A stretch of 64,000 nt of DNA from Curtobacterium sp. ISL-83 (GTDB taxonomy: Bacteria; Actinomycetota; Actinomycetes; Actinomycetales; Microbacteriaceae), in contig NZ_JAGGPH010000009.1 of the NCBI RefSeq assembly GCF_018613895.1, forward strand, positions 310,001 through 374,000. The letters run 5' to 3'. The notes below the pieces were generated by a model that saw only the letters and a list, made by a program, of their open reading frames with translations, made no database searches and was not told the DNA's origin. The translations under genes were made by a program, and so were the position numbers. This document shows, piece by piece, positions 41,169 to 49,343 of the stretch (its first letter is position 1; the number at the start of each line of letters is the position of its first letter).

Positions 41169-41480
41169 TTGACGAACCGAATCGTCCTCACCACCGTCAC
41201 CGCCGTGCTCACTGAAGCAGCACTAACCAGCTGCACTGCACTGCACTGCACTGCACTGCGCAGAGCAGACCGACATCCACCACCGTGACCTCCGCGAAAG
41301 CCACGCATACAACGGCGCACCCACGAGAAATCACGCCGACGCCTACCCCAACCGCCGTCACGGACCCGACTCTCCATGTGGCGGCGAAGATCGGCTGAAC
41401 GCACCTGCACCGTGAACGGCATCCGCATGCAGCTGTGCCGATTCGCGCGCACGCCGGACCGGCAGTTATTTCTCGTCTAG
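41169..41480 (+). pseudogene. Broken small lipoprotein gene with CTGCA repeat
   Basis: AGGAGG lies six bases before a TTG start at 41169. The encoded leader TNRIVLTTVTAVLTEAALTSC is a convincing lipoprotein signal with lipobox LTSC. Right after the Cys, the CTGCA run forces the frame into a stop at 41288. Removing one 5-bp unit would restore a Thr/Pro-rich linker (TSTTVTSAKATHTT, ITPTPTPTAVTDP). A second shift at about 41396 would then lead to ERTCTVNGIRMQLCRFART and a stop at 41480. Two lesions favour decay over simple phase variation. Confidence 0.5.
41231..41260 (+). repeat. (CTGCA) pentanucleotide repeat
   Basis: Five exact CTGCA units are followed by CTGCG, directly behind the lipobox codons of the broken lipoprotein gene. 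A 5-bp unit changes the frame with every gain or loss. Confidence 0.9.
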
Positions 41481-41839
41481 ATGAAAGGCTACGGCATCGT
41501 CGAGTCCCAGCTGGCATGGGCTCGGACGGCTCGTCGGTGCAGCGCCAGCCGACCTGATGCTCCTCGCCGCACTCAAGACGAAGCCAGCATCGTGAGCCCA
41601 ACGGCGTGAGTGGTCATCGTTCCGGTAAGCAACCTGCGTGGGAGCGTCTGACACCAGGCGAACGGGACTGAATGAGCGCTATCGGCGCTCGCGGCGGGGC
41701 GGTCAAGACGCTGTCGTACGAGCGGCGCGTTCGACCTTGGCTAGCGGATACCCTCTTTTTGAGGGCGATGACAGGATTAACCTCGACGCCAGTTCCCACG
41801 CCGCCGACGACGATTCAAGCCAGGAAGCGATTATTCCTT
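41481..41839. other. Non-coding stretch downstream of the ABC-3C operon
   Basis: I find no supported gene in these 359 bp. CCCTC-TTTTT-GAGGG (41751-41765) could be a weak terminator for the minus-strand ABC-3C operon. The rest is open in patches without ribosome binding sites or recognisable protein sequence. Confidence 0.45.
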
Positions 41840-43810
41840 CTAATCGTGCGTATCCGAGCGGATTCCAATTGCATCATATTCCGCCCAGGTGGCTTCGTCG
41901 GCCCAGTCTCTCGGCACGAGTCCTTCGCCGCGCCAGGACTGGCGAACGTGACGACGAAACCATTCGTCGTCAAGTTCAACGTGCTCGCACAAGACAATCT
42001 GGAAATCGGGGGCCAGCTCGGCCGCAACATCGCGAAGTAACTCAAATACCCGTCGTACGGCATCGGGGTCGGTGTTGCCTTGACGCTGCCGCCCCTCTGA
42101 AAATGGCTGCGACGGTTGATCGAGCATGAGCAGACGAGGGGTTGGGCGCTGTTGCCTCACGAAGAAACGATGCAAGGCGAGATGAGCCGCCAAGTGATAG
42201 CCCACCCAATTGCCCCCGCTGCCCATCTGCTTCAGGGTGCGAGGTCCGTCCAGCGTGTCTGCAACGATAGTTAGTCTCTGCAGATCCAGCCTGACGCTGC
42301 GCCCCGCGTGCTCTACGCCCAGACGATCGGCGTACTCTGTCAGGTCGCCGGATATGACATTTGTAAGCGAATTCAGGAGATCCCTGGACTCGGCATCGTT
42401 CAGAGTCTCGCGAAGAGATGACACTCGGAGGCGAGCCTGCTCCAAACGGCTTCTATTCGCTTCGAGTGCATCCTCGTCGACTGGCTGAGCGCCCCGAAGA
42501 GTCGCATCGATCCGACCGCGGACGAAGGCCCGACTTGCTAGGTCACCGAGTTGTTCCCCACCGGCCGGGTCAGCGGCGGTCGCGGTCGCTAAAGCGGCGT
42601 CGACTGCTACAAGTTGATCTCTCAAAGTCGCAATTTGCGCTCGGGCGTCTGCGAGAGCGCGCTGGCGGCCCGGGGTTGCAGTGCTGAGGTGGCGTATATC
42701 GTCGCGTAGGGTCGAAAGACGCTCGGCGAGTTGCTGCGGGATCGGATCGTCGCCATGCAGGGCCTGCTGACAGAGCGGGCAATTGCGGTGCTCCGCGACG
42801 GACTCACCAACGAGCTGCAGACTTTGAAGTCGGCCCGCCTGCTGTTCAATTGCGGACTCGTAGCCGAAGGCCCCCGACGATGCCTCTAGTAGCAACGTTC
42901 GATTGCTCATCGCGTCGGTGAGTTCGCGTCGTAGTCGACGTTGCTGCTCGCGCAGCGCATGCACGCGCTCACCAACTGCGGTATCGATGTCATCTGTACC
43001 TGGCTTCGTGAGAGCGGACGTTAGTAGCTCCAGGACCAGTTGTCGACTGTCTGAGGAAGGAGCGTCGGCTGAAATAAGGCCGACTGCATAAGCCTCGTGT
43101 ACGAGCGCTCGAAGGCTTGACTCTATTCGTGCTCCGTCTCTGACCGTGGCTTCGAAGTCCGCTTCTTGCCGCCGGAGCGCCCATTCCGCGGCTCGAAGGT
43201 CCGCTTGGCGTTGCGCCTGATCGCCATCGACGGCACCGAGGAAGAACGGGAACGCGTCCACTAGGCGGCGACGAAGCTGTGGATCTGTCCCGCGGTGAAA
43301 GAGTTGTGACTTGGTAGCGATCTCGTCTTGATTCTGGAAGGAGAAGACGCTCGCTGTGTCAAGGGTCACCGAGATCGACGCGCCATCCTCGTCCGAACGG
43401 GCGACACGGACATCGTTCAATCCGATGAGTGCCCCGAGCTGGTCACGCAGCTGATCCGAGTTCAGCGTCGTTTCGAGATCCTCCAGTGCTGGTGCCCCGA
43501 GAGTTTCCCCGCCGAAACGGACGGTTGCGAGGGTCGAGGTTGCCTTGCCCCTCGAAGGTTTTGGGCGCGCGACAAACACGCGGCTGCCAGGGCCGACCAT
43601 CCACAGTGTCCCAACCCATGCGCAGACGTGTCCGATGATCCCTGGGAACGCTGGCGCGTCATCTTGCCCCATGCAGTAGTCAACGATGTCGAGCAGCGCG
43701 GACTTTCCGGTCCGAGAGTTGCCGACGATCACGTTGAGACTTCCGGGCTCGAAGTCGACGGATCTGGTTCGACCATCCTCGTGGTAGAGGATCACTCGCA
43801 GTAGCTGCAT
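41840..43810 (-). CDS. ABC-3C system ATPase, DUF3732, Rad50/SMC-like
   Basis: A 656-residue ATPase. Walker A GNSRTGKS is at residues 30-37. Two long coiled-coil arms surround a zinc hook CPLC near residue 343. The signature-like segment KQMGSGGNWVGYHL is near residue 526 and Walker B LLMLDQPSQPF near 560, the form typical of DUF3732. This is the ATPase of ABC-three-component systems, predicted anti-invader complexes that couple nucleic-acid sensing to an effector. It starts four bases after the middle-component stop. Its codons are visibly richer in A and T than neighbouring core genes. Confidence 0.9.
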   Translation of the reverse strand: MQLLRVILYHEDGRTRSVDFEPGSLNVIVGNSRTGKSALLDIVDYCMGQDDAPAFPGIIGHVCAWVGTLWMVGPGSRVFVARPKPSRGKATSTLATVRFGGETLGAPALEDLETTLNSDQLRDQLGALIGLNDVRVARSDEDGASISVTLDTASVFSFQNQDEIATKSQLFHRGTDPQLRRRLVDAFPFFLGAVDGDQAQRQADLRAAEWALRRQEADFEATVRDGARIESSLRALVHEAYAVGLISADAPSSDSRQLVLELLTSALTKPGTDDIDTAVGERVHALREQQRRLRRELTDAMSNRTLLLEASSGAFGYESAIEQQAGRLQSLQLVGESVAEHRNCPLCQQALHGDDPIPQQLAERLSTLRDDIRHLSTATPGRQRALADARAQIATLRDQLVAVDAALATATAADPAGGEQLGDLASRAFVRGRIDATLRGAQPVDEDALEANRSRLEQARLRVSSLRETLNDAESRDLLNSLTNVISGDLTEYADRLGVEHAGRSVRLDLQRLTIVADTLDGPRTLKQMGSGGNWVGYHLAAHLALHRFFVRQQRPTPRLLMLDQPSQPFSEGRQRQGNTDPDAVRRVFELLRDVAAELAPDFQIVLCEHVELDDEWFRRHVRQSWRGEGLVPRDWADEATWAEYDAIGIRSDTHD

Positions 43811-43814
43811 ACGA

Positions 43815-44336
43815 CTATGGTGTCACGCCGAGGACAGCGAACACGGTAGGTGGGTCGTCGATTGTGCCGAACCAGCTACCCAGGAACGAGGCCGCGGAGA
43901 TGATGGCGGGGACGTCCGCACCGTTCTTGCGGGGCAGGCGCCCGTAGGGCTCACCGTGAAGCAAGCCTGACGGGTGGAGAATCAGTTGCTCCGTCCGGAG
44001 ACCGTAACGAAGGCCTTCTCTCACGAACGGTGCCATAGCGCGCGCGCGAGGGGCAAGTCCGGCGTGGATGACGGGATGTCGCTCGACCCACTTAGGCAGG
44101 TGGGAATCTCGTCTCGATGGTATTGCTGCCCGAGTATCCTGGTGCAGCGCCATCGGGACGATCAAGAAACTCAGCTCCCAAGGCATGTCGGACGACGAAA
44201 CCGTTTGGAAGCGGTTTGCGGCTGCGGCAACAGTGGCGGTGATCAACGCGGGATTGACCATGGCGGCGATGCTCGGGTGCCGCTGTTCCCAGTTTGGAAG
44301 CTCCATTAAAGGAGCCGAGATCGAGGTGTCTGTCAC
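43815..44336 (-). CDS. ABC-3C system middle component
   Basis: A 173-residue protein matching the middle-component family of ABC-three-component systems: NPALITATVAAAANRF near the N-terminus, then ELSFLIVPMALHQDTRAAIP, HLPKWVERHP and RARAMAPFVREGLRYGL. These helical proteins are predicted winged-helix adaptors joining ATPase and effector. The GTG start overlaps the effector TGA (44333-44336), so the frame opening at 44390 is not the true start. Next is the ATPase, four bases on. Confidence 0.87.
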   Translation of the reverse strand: MTDTSISAPLMELPNWEQRHPSIAAMVNPALITATVAAAANRFQTVSSSDMPWELSFLIVPMALHQDTRAAIPSRRDSHLPKWVERHPVIHAGLAPRARAMAPFVREGLRYGLRTEQLILHPSGLLHGEPYGRLPRKNGADVPAIISAASFLGSWFGTIDDPPTVFAVLGVTP

Positions 44337-45538
44337 TTTATTCGCCCCACCGTCAGCTGCCGAAGCATGGATTCGAACTCGGGATGCCACCCGTGGCTCT
44401 CATCCGGATTTTCCACATTTGCGAGTTCGTAAAGGATGCCATTACGGTAGAAAGATTCCTGAAAGTCGGATCGGAGGTACGTGCCGACGCGATCGCGCAT
44501 CTGCGACCAAAGGTCGTAGCCCGCGTCCTCCTTCTCCTTCTCGGTGGCGTTCGGCGGCAGCTTGCGAAGCATCGAGTCCCAGGCGTGATCCCACTGGTCG
44601 GCAAGGTTGTCGCGGTACTCCTGGAGCTCAAGCAGGTCTACAAGATGATTAGCTACCCACACGGTAGTCTGCTCGACTGTGCGCCAAAAATCGATGATTG
44701 CGCGCTCGAGGAGGTTGGTAGGGACGTTGATCCACCCGAGCTGGCGAACAAACACGTGATTCGCGTGCGTGTCGACGATTGCTGTGATCTCGGCTTTACT
44801 TGGCCTAGCGATTGAGGTCGGAAGCGAACTAGAGCTGAATCCGTCCCTAAGTAGTCCCGCTCGCGATCGCACCTCGTGGGCGGCGACGGGAGGGCGGCGT
44901 TTGAGTAATAGGTCGACGGAGAGCGCGTGCCACCAAGCGCGGAGTTGGTCGACGAATAGAGCGAGGTTGACCTCACTCAAGCCAACCCACCAGAGGCTTC
45001 GCCTCAGTCGGACCTCTATCTGGTCGATGGGAATGGAGCGATCGAGTACGGAGAGCCTCGACACGAGGGAGGCTCGAACGTCCTTCGGCTGTTTTGACCA
45101 GAGTTCTCGTGCCGCCTTCGTCTCGGCTGACTCTGCGTCGTCAGCCGCTTGGTCGAGGAGGGCGAGTGCGCGCCTTTCGTCCCGAGCAGAGTTGATTTTG
45201 AGTGCTTCCATTGCCGAACCGCCGGGGCAATTCGCCGTCGTAACGAGTCGGAGCGTTGGTCCATCGACGGCTCGCGACGCGGAGTCGTCAAGCCAGACTT
45301 TGATGCTTTTCCAGAGATCGACCGACTTGTCTCCTAGATTGCCTCGCCGCCCCACGTGATGTTTCACCTGAAGCAGGTCTGTTGGGCCAGCGTCGCCCTG
45401 CCAGGAGACGTCGTCGAACTGCTCGAGCATCATCATTTGATCTGGGCGGTCGGGGCCGTTCTCTAGCATCTCGACGAGGGCCCAATCGACCTGATGCAGG
45501 TATCCAAGCGCGCTCTGAGCGGCGTCATGATTCGGCAT
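44333..45538 (-). CDS. ABC-3C system effector, PD-(D/E)xK-like nuclease with ABC-3C C-terminal domain
   Basis: A 401-residue protein. The N-terminus (SALGYLHQVDWALVEML, then Glu39, Asp54 and Gln57-Val-Lys59 in DLLQVKHH) fits the E...D...QxK layout of Cap4/DUF4297-type restriction-endonuclease-fold domains, so DNA cleavage is the predicted activity. The C-terminal ~120 residues (LLERAIIDFW, YRNGILYELAN, GWHPEF) look like an ABC-3C effector C-terminal domain that docks to the partners. The ATG at 45538 has AGGGGG nine bases upstream. It is the first gene of a three-gene coupled operon. Confidence 0.83.
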   Translation of the reverse strand: MPNHDAAQSALGYLHQVDWALVEMLENGPDRPDQMMMLEQFDDVSWQGDAGPTDLLQVKHHVGRRGNLGDKSVDLWKSIKVWLDDSASRAVDGPTLRLVTTANCPGGSAMEALKINSARDERRALALLDQAADDAESAETKAARELWSKQPKDVRASLVSRLSVLDRSIPIDQIEVRLRRSLWWVGLSEVNLALFVDQLRAWWHALSVDLLLKRRPPVAAHEVRSRAGLLRDGFSSSSLPTSIARPSKAEITAIVDTHANHVFVRQLGWINVPTNLLERAIIDFWRTVEQTTVWVANHLVDLLELQEYRDNLADQWDHAWDSMLRKLPPNATEKEKEDAGYDLWSQMRDRVGTYLRSDFQESFYRNGILYELANVENPDESHGWHPEFESMLRQLTVGRIK

Positions 45539-45845
45539 GAGCACCAACCCCCTCTCGTAGCACTCGTCCGAACGTGACTCTACCTCGGAACGCCCGCCGC
45601 TGCGGCTGTCTTCGCAGCCACCCGCCGGCGTCTGACACCATGGGTCTGTTCTGACCACACTGGCGAGGGTGTCGTTGGGAGGATCGGCGTGCACGTCAAT
45701 CGAACCGCTGGGACTCCTTTACTGCTGCCGTCATGCTTGCCGCGGCAGGAGGTGAGGCAAGGGTCAGACTGAACGCCACCAGCGGGATCAGGGTCAGCGG
45801 TGGAATTGGCAGCGCGGAGGCGCTTAGTCAGGCCATTGACCGTGC
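45539..45845. other. Intergenic region upstream of the ABC-3C operon
   Basis: These 307 bp hold no supported gene. A minus-strand TAGAGT (45577-45582) is a possible -10 for the operon, 38 bases before the effector ATG, but no good -35 is present. Confidence 0.4.
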
Positions 45846-46862
45846 TCATGATCTGTTCACGAAGCGGAGGACCGTTCGCATAGCTTCCACGGCGATCTCC
45901 GCATCCTGCAGCTCAACGCGTGTGCCACCCTCATGGACAGCGACGTTCCGTATCATAAAGAGAATGGAACCGGCCTCGGCTATAGGTGTCGGCGCGTCCG
46001 CGAGACGATGCCTGACCTGCTTCCCGTCCCCGCCACACGCCATCTCGACGGCGAGCCGCGCGGAGAGGACCGCTTCCCGGTAGCGCGCCTGATCTAGATG
46101 CATTGCTGCTGTGCGGGCGTGCGCGGTGCTAGGCGACTCTTCTGTCGCGACTCGGAAGGCATCCCGATAAGCCGTGTCTGGCGTCGGGCCTAGCAAGTAC
46201 GTCAGGTTTGCGTCGTCGGTGAATCGGATAACGTCGTACGAGTCTACTGCGGTGCCCCCAGACACGAGGACATAGTCCCGGTAACCGTCCCGCTCGTAGA
46301 GGTTTGGCATCGAATCGCGCGCGCTCACTAAGTCGGGACTGGCGAGAAACGCGACGAGATGATTTTTAGATTCTCCAAACATCTCGACCTTGCGACCCGT
46401 GGTCTTCTGACGAAGTCGCAAGCCCTGCTCGCCATCTTTGGTGTAGGCCTCGATGTAGCACCAGACCGACAATGGAGGACGGGCGATGCCTGACGATCGT
46501 ATCCTCACCCTTGTCGAGAACGAAGCGTCGAACGACATCACCACTTGATCGGCGCTCTGCGACACGACTCGTCCGGAGACGAGGATGAACTCACGACTGC
46601 TGCGAGGTTCAAGCAGGCCTCGCCCGTGCTGGTAACAGTCGTTGAGCAGGTTTCTCAGTGGAGCCAGATCGCCAACCATCGGCTCGCTCGTGACGACGCG
46701 CACGTGCCGGGAAGTTGCCTTCTCGCGGAGTTGGAGGTCAGGGAGCCCGTCCTCGCGTTGAACGAGCCGGACGAAACACTTAATCGTCCCCGACGCTTGC
46801 GCGCTACGGGCCGCAACAACGGTGCGGGCCGCTCTACGAGTGCGCGAGCTAGACGATGTCAT
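45846..46862 (-). CDS. Protein with duplicated N-terminal module and C-terminal HEPN domain
   Basis: A 338-residue protein I cannot match to a named family. Residues about 25-125 and 130-230 appear to be two copies of one module: each has a CF/CY strand, LxLRxKxTxRxV, and then REFILVSGRVVSQSADQV or RDYVLVSGGTAVDSYDVI. The C-terminal ~80 residues are helical and end in RNVAVHEGG (Arg305, His310), the Rx4H motif of HEPN ribonucleases. It lies 307 bp upstream of the ABC-3C operon on the same strand and shares its A+T-rich codon use. A toxin or defence RNase role is inference. Confidence 0.7.
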   Translation of the reverse strand: MTSSSSRTRRAARTVVAARSAQASGTIKCFVRLVQREDGLPDLQLREKATSRHVRVVTSEPMVGDLAPLRNLLNDCYQHGRGLLEPRSSREFILVSGRVVSQSADQVVMSFDASFSTRVRIRSSGIARPPLSVWCYIEAYTKDGEQGLRLRQKTTGRKVEMFGESKNHLVAFLASPDLVSARDSMPNLYERDGYRDYVLVSGGTAVDSYDVIRFTDDANLTYLLGPTPDTAYRDAFRVATEESPSTAHARTAAMHLDQARYREAVLSARLAVEMACGGDGKQVRHRLADAPTPIAEAGSILFMIRNVAVHEGGTRVELQDAEIAVEAMRTVLRFVNRS

Positions 46863-46993
46863 GCTGCCACTGCGAGGGACGGTAACTGGTGCTCATCACG
46901 TAACGAACATACGCGGAGGGAGACGGCGTCCCTTAGCGCTCTGCGCGAAAGCCAGGTGTTCAGCGGTTTGTGGTTCCGGCTCGTGTCCCTTCC

Positions 46994-47015
46994 GCCCGGT
47001 TCCGGGAGCCCGGGC
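46994..47015 (-). terminator. Hairpin after the ACT-domain gene
   Basis: GCCCGG and CCGGGC are complementary around a 10-base loop, just past the minus-strand ACT gene stop. It overlaps the separate palindrome AGCCCGGGCT (47007-47016). Confidence 0.4.
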
Positions 47016-47020
47016 TGAGC

Positions 47021-47881
47021 TCATGGTGCTCCCGGCCGGAGCGCTCCCATCTCAGCGAGTTCGGCGAGGTGAGCTGCGCGTGCTCGTTCAGCGGCGGTGA
47101 AGGGCTCTCCGGGTCGGGTGAGCACGTGCACGCCGGCGAACGCGGCCGGGATCGTGATGATCGCGGCACCGTCGGAGGAAGGGCGGTCCCCGTCGGGTGG
47201 ATCGAGTCGGGCGTGGAGGAGCTCTGCGGCTGCCATCGGCAACTCGTCGGGGTCGAGGGTGACACGCACCGCGAGGCCGAGGGCATGCGACACGGGGTCG
47301 ACCACCGCGACGGCCGTGGTCGGCCAGATCCGGGTGTCCCTTCCGCCAGCGGCGTGCACGATGCCGGCGAGCGTGTTGCAGCTCACGTCTTCGGGCGCGG
47401 ACACGACCAGCTCGTCCACGGCATGGTCTTCTCCTCCCGGGTACACCTGGATGCTCAAGATGTTCACTCCGGAGCGGGCAAGCGCCCCGGAGAGATGCCC
47501 GAGGGCGCCCGGCTGATCGTCGACAGCTGTCCGGATGCGCCACAGGGCGGGCGCGGCGTGGAGTTCGCTGTGCACACGGAGCGCGGTGCCGTGCAGCCAT
47601 CGCCCCAGGAGCCGCATCATCGTCGGCTCGGCGATCCAGATCGCCAAACCGCTGGTGACCGCGGTCATGAGCACCAGCTTCAGCAGGAACGGAAGGACGG
47701 TGTTGAACGCCATCACGTTCGTCCCGAACTCGAGCGGGACCATGATGGCGACGTTGACCAAGGTCAGCCGCGCTCTGGGCGGTGTCGGAAGCGCTCCGCA
47801 CACCTCGCACACCAACGCTCCCGGGCCGGAGGCCGTCCCTTCGATTGCGCCGCCGCGCATCCTGCTCGGAGTCCGCGTCAT
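47021..47881 (-). CDS. ACT-domain membrane protein
   Basis: A 286-residue protein. Two hydrophobic segments (about residues 38-60 and 62-85) precede a soluble region with an ACT domain, VDDQPGALGHLSGALARSGVNILSI near residue 120, which usually binds amino acids. A second regulatory half follows, ending in a GNAT-like or ligand-binding tail. Function is unknown. The ATG at 47881 has only GGTGGG close by, so 47860 is another possible start. High GC resumes here, marking the outer edge of the accessory region. Confidence 0.65.
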   Translation of the reverse strand: MTRTPSRMRGGAIEGTASGPGALVCEVCGALPTPPRARLTLVNVAIMVPLEFGTNVMAFNTVLPFLLKLVLMTAVTSGLAIWIAEPTMMRLLGRWLHGTALRVHSELHAAPALWRIRTAVDDQPGALGHLSGALARSGVNILSIQVYPGGEDHAVDELVVSAPEDVSCNTLAGIVHAAGGRDTRIWPTTAVAVVDPVSHALGLAVRVTLDPDELPMAAAELLHARLDPPDGDRPSSDGAAIITIPAAFAGVHVLTRPGEPFTAAERARAAHLAELAEMGALRPGAP

Positions 47882-48015
47882 CCCACCATGGTGCGCCGGC
47901 TGTGTTTCGCGGTCGTTGCCGCCGGAACACAACCAAGAACCATCACCCACCTGGTGCGGAAGAGCCAACTTGCGTCGTCGAACGAACTCCCCGGCTGTTC
48001 GGCCGAGGTTCTCGT

Positions 48016-48021
48016 TACCCT
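48016..48021 (+). promoter_or_regulatory. -10 element of leaderless aldo/keto reductase promoter
   Basis: TACCCT is six bases before the ATG at 48028. Confidence 0.45.
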
Positions 48022-48027
48022 TCGACC

Positions 48028-49080
48028 ATGGAATACCGTCACCTCGGAAACACCGGACTCCAGGTCTCCACCGTCAGCCTCGGGACCATGGGTTTCGCCG
48101 GCACCGGCTGGGCGAGCCCCGTCGGGCACATCGACGTCGACGGCGCCCGACGCCAGATCGCCCTCGCGCAGGATGCCGGCATCAACCTCATCGACACGGC
48201 CGACGTGTACTCGGACGGCGCCTCCGAGGAGATCCTCGGGCAGGCTCTCGGCACGAAGCGCGACCAGATGCTGATCGCCACGAAGGTGCGCGGCGGCATG
48301 GGTTCCGGGCCGAACGACGGCGGGCTCTCCCGTCACCACATCGTCCGTGCGGCCGAGGACAGCCTCCGACGCCTCGGGACCGACCACATCGACCTCTACC
48401 AGCTGCACGGCTGGGACGGTTCGACGCCGCTGGAGGAAACGCTCTCCGCACTCGACGACCTGGTCCGCTCCGGAAAGGTGCGCTACGTGGGCGCGTCCAA
48501 CTTCTCCGGTTGGCACCTCATGAAGGCGCTCTGGGCCTCCGACAAGCACGGCACCGAGCGGTTCGCCAGTCAGCAGATCTACTACTCGCTCCAGTCCCGT
48601 GACGCGGAGAACGAGCTCGTGCCGATCACGATCGACCAGGGCGTCGGGATCCTCGTCTGGAGCCCACTCGCGGGCGGGCTCCTCACGGGCAAGTACCGTC
48701 GGGGTCAGGATGCACCGGAGGGCTCGCGGCGCTTCGAGGGATGGACGGAGCCGCCCATCTACGACGAAGACCGCCTCTACCGCACGATCGACGTCCTCGT
48801 CGACATCGCGAGCGAGCGCGACGTCTCAGCGACGCAGGTCGGGTTGGCGTGGACGCTGGCAAAGCCCGGGGTCACCTCGGTGATCGTGGGCGCGCGAACC
48901 GACGAGCAGCTCACGGACAGCATGGGCGCGGCCGACGTCGCGCTCACCGACGCGGAGATCGCCCGCCTCGACGAAGCGAGCGCCACGCCGCTGCCGTACC
49001 CGTACTGGCACCAGGCGAACACGGCAGACGGCCGCTCCAACGCTGCCGACCTGAGCCTCATCGGGCGACACATCCACTGA
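48028..49080 (+). CDS. Aldo/keto reductase
   Basis: A 350-residue NADPH-dependent oxidoreductase with a TIM-barrel AKR fold. The catalytic tetrad is visible: Asp in LIDTADVYSDG (Asp and Tyr, near residues 54-59), Lys in LIATKVRGG near 86 and His in LYQLHGW near 131. The cofactor loop is TSVIVGARTDEQL near 295. It resembles the YghZ/Tas-like group acting on aldehydes. It has a leaderless-type start and native codon use. Confidence 0.9.
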   Translation: MEYRHLGNTGLQVSTVSLGTMGFAGTGWASPVGHIDVDGARRQIALAQDAGINLIDTADVYSDGASEEILGQALGTKRDQMLIATKVRGGMGSGPNDGGLSRHHIVRAAEDSLRRLGTDHIDLYQLHGWDGSTPLEETLSALDDLVRSGKVRYVGASNFSGWHLMKALWASDKHGTERFASQQIYYSLQSRDAENELVPITIDQGVGILVWSPLAGGLLTGKYRRGQDAPEGSRRFEGWTEPPIYDEDRLYRTIDVLVDIASERDVSATQVGLAWTLAKPGVTSVIVGARTDEQLTDSMGAADVALTDAEIARLDEASATPLPYPYWHQANTADGRSNAADLSLIGRHIH

Positions 49081-49343
49081 AGCGCCGAACAGGAACGTTC
49101 GCGGCTCGCGCCGCGGGGGCGACGGGGCAGTCGGCGCCACGCTGGCGGTCGGCGCTGCCCGTCGGGACGGCGCGGTCCCGGAGTACCACGGGGGTGGCGT
49201 CGACCGCGGCGGCGTCGACCGGTCTGCCGCCGTGGAAACAGATCCCCGAAACCCGTGGAACGCCGTCAGCGCTGGGACCCACGACCCCGCCACCACTGGC
49301 ATCCATGAATACGCTGAAGACCTCGCACAGCGGAAGAGGACGA

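Noticed and set aside
41481..41839. Short frames that might be transposase remnants at the island edge
   Set aside because: None shows a catalytic motif, terminal inverted repeat or ribosome binding site, so I do not call a mobile element.
44366..44395. tRNA-like string GGATTCGAACTCGGG that could mimic an attachment site or tRNA T-arm
   Set aside because: It lies inside the coding frame of the ABC-3C effector and no acceptor or anticodon stem can be formed around it.
45733..46083. A 116-codon plus-strand frame overlapping the HEPN gene
   Set aside because: No ribosome binding site, composition like an antisense shadow, and the minus-strand HEPN protein has a recognisable motif.
40270..47020. 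Direct repeat of the tRNA-Gln 3' end as attR
   Set aside because: I looked for the TTCGAATCCTGGAGGCGGA segment or a close variant at the far side of the island and did not find one.
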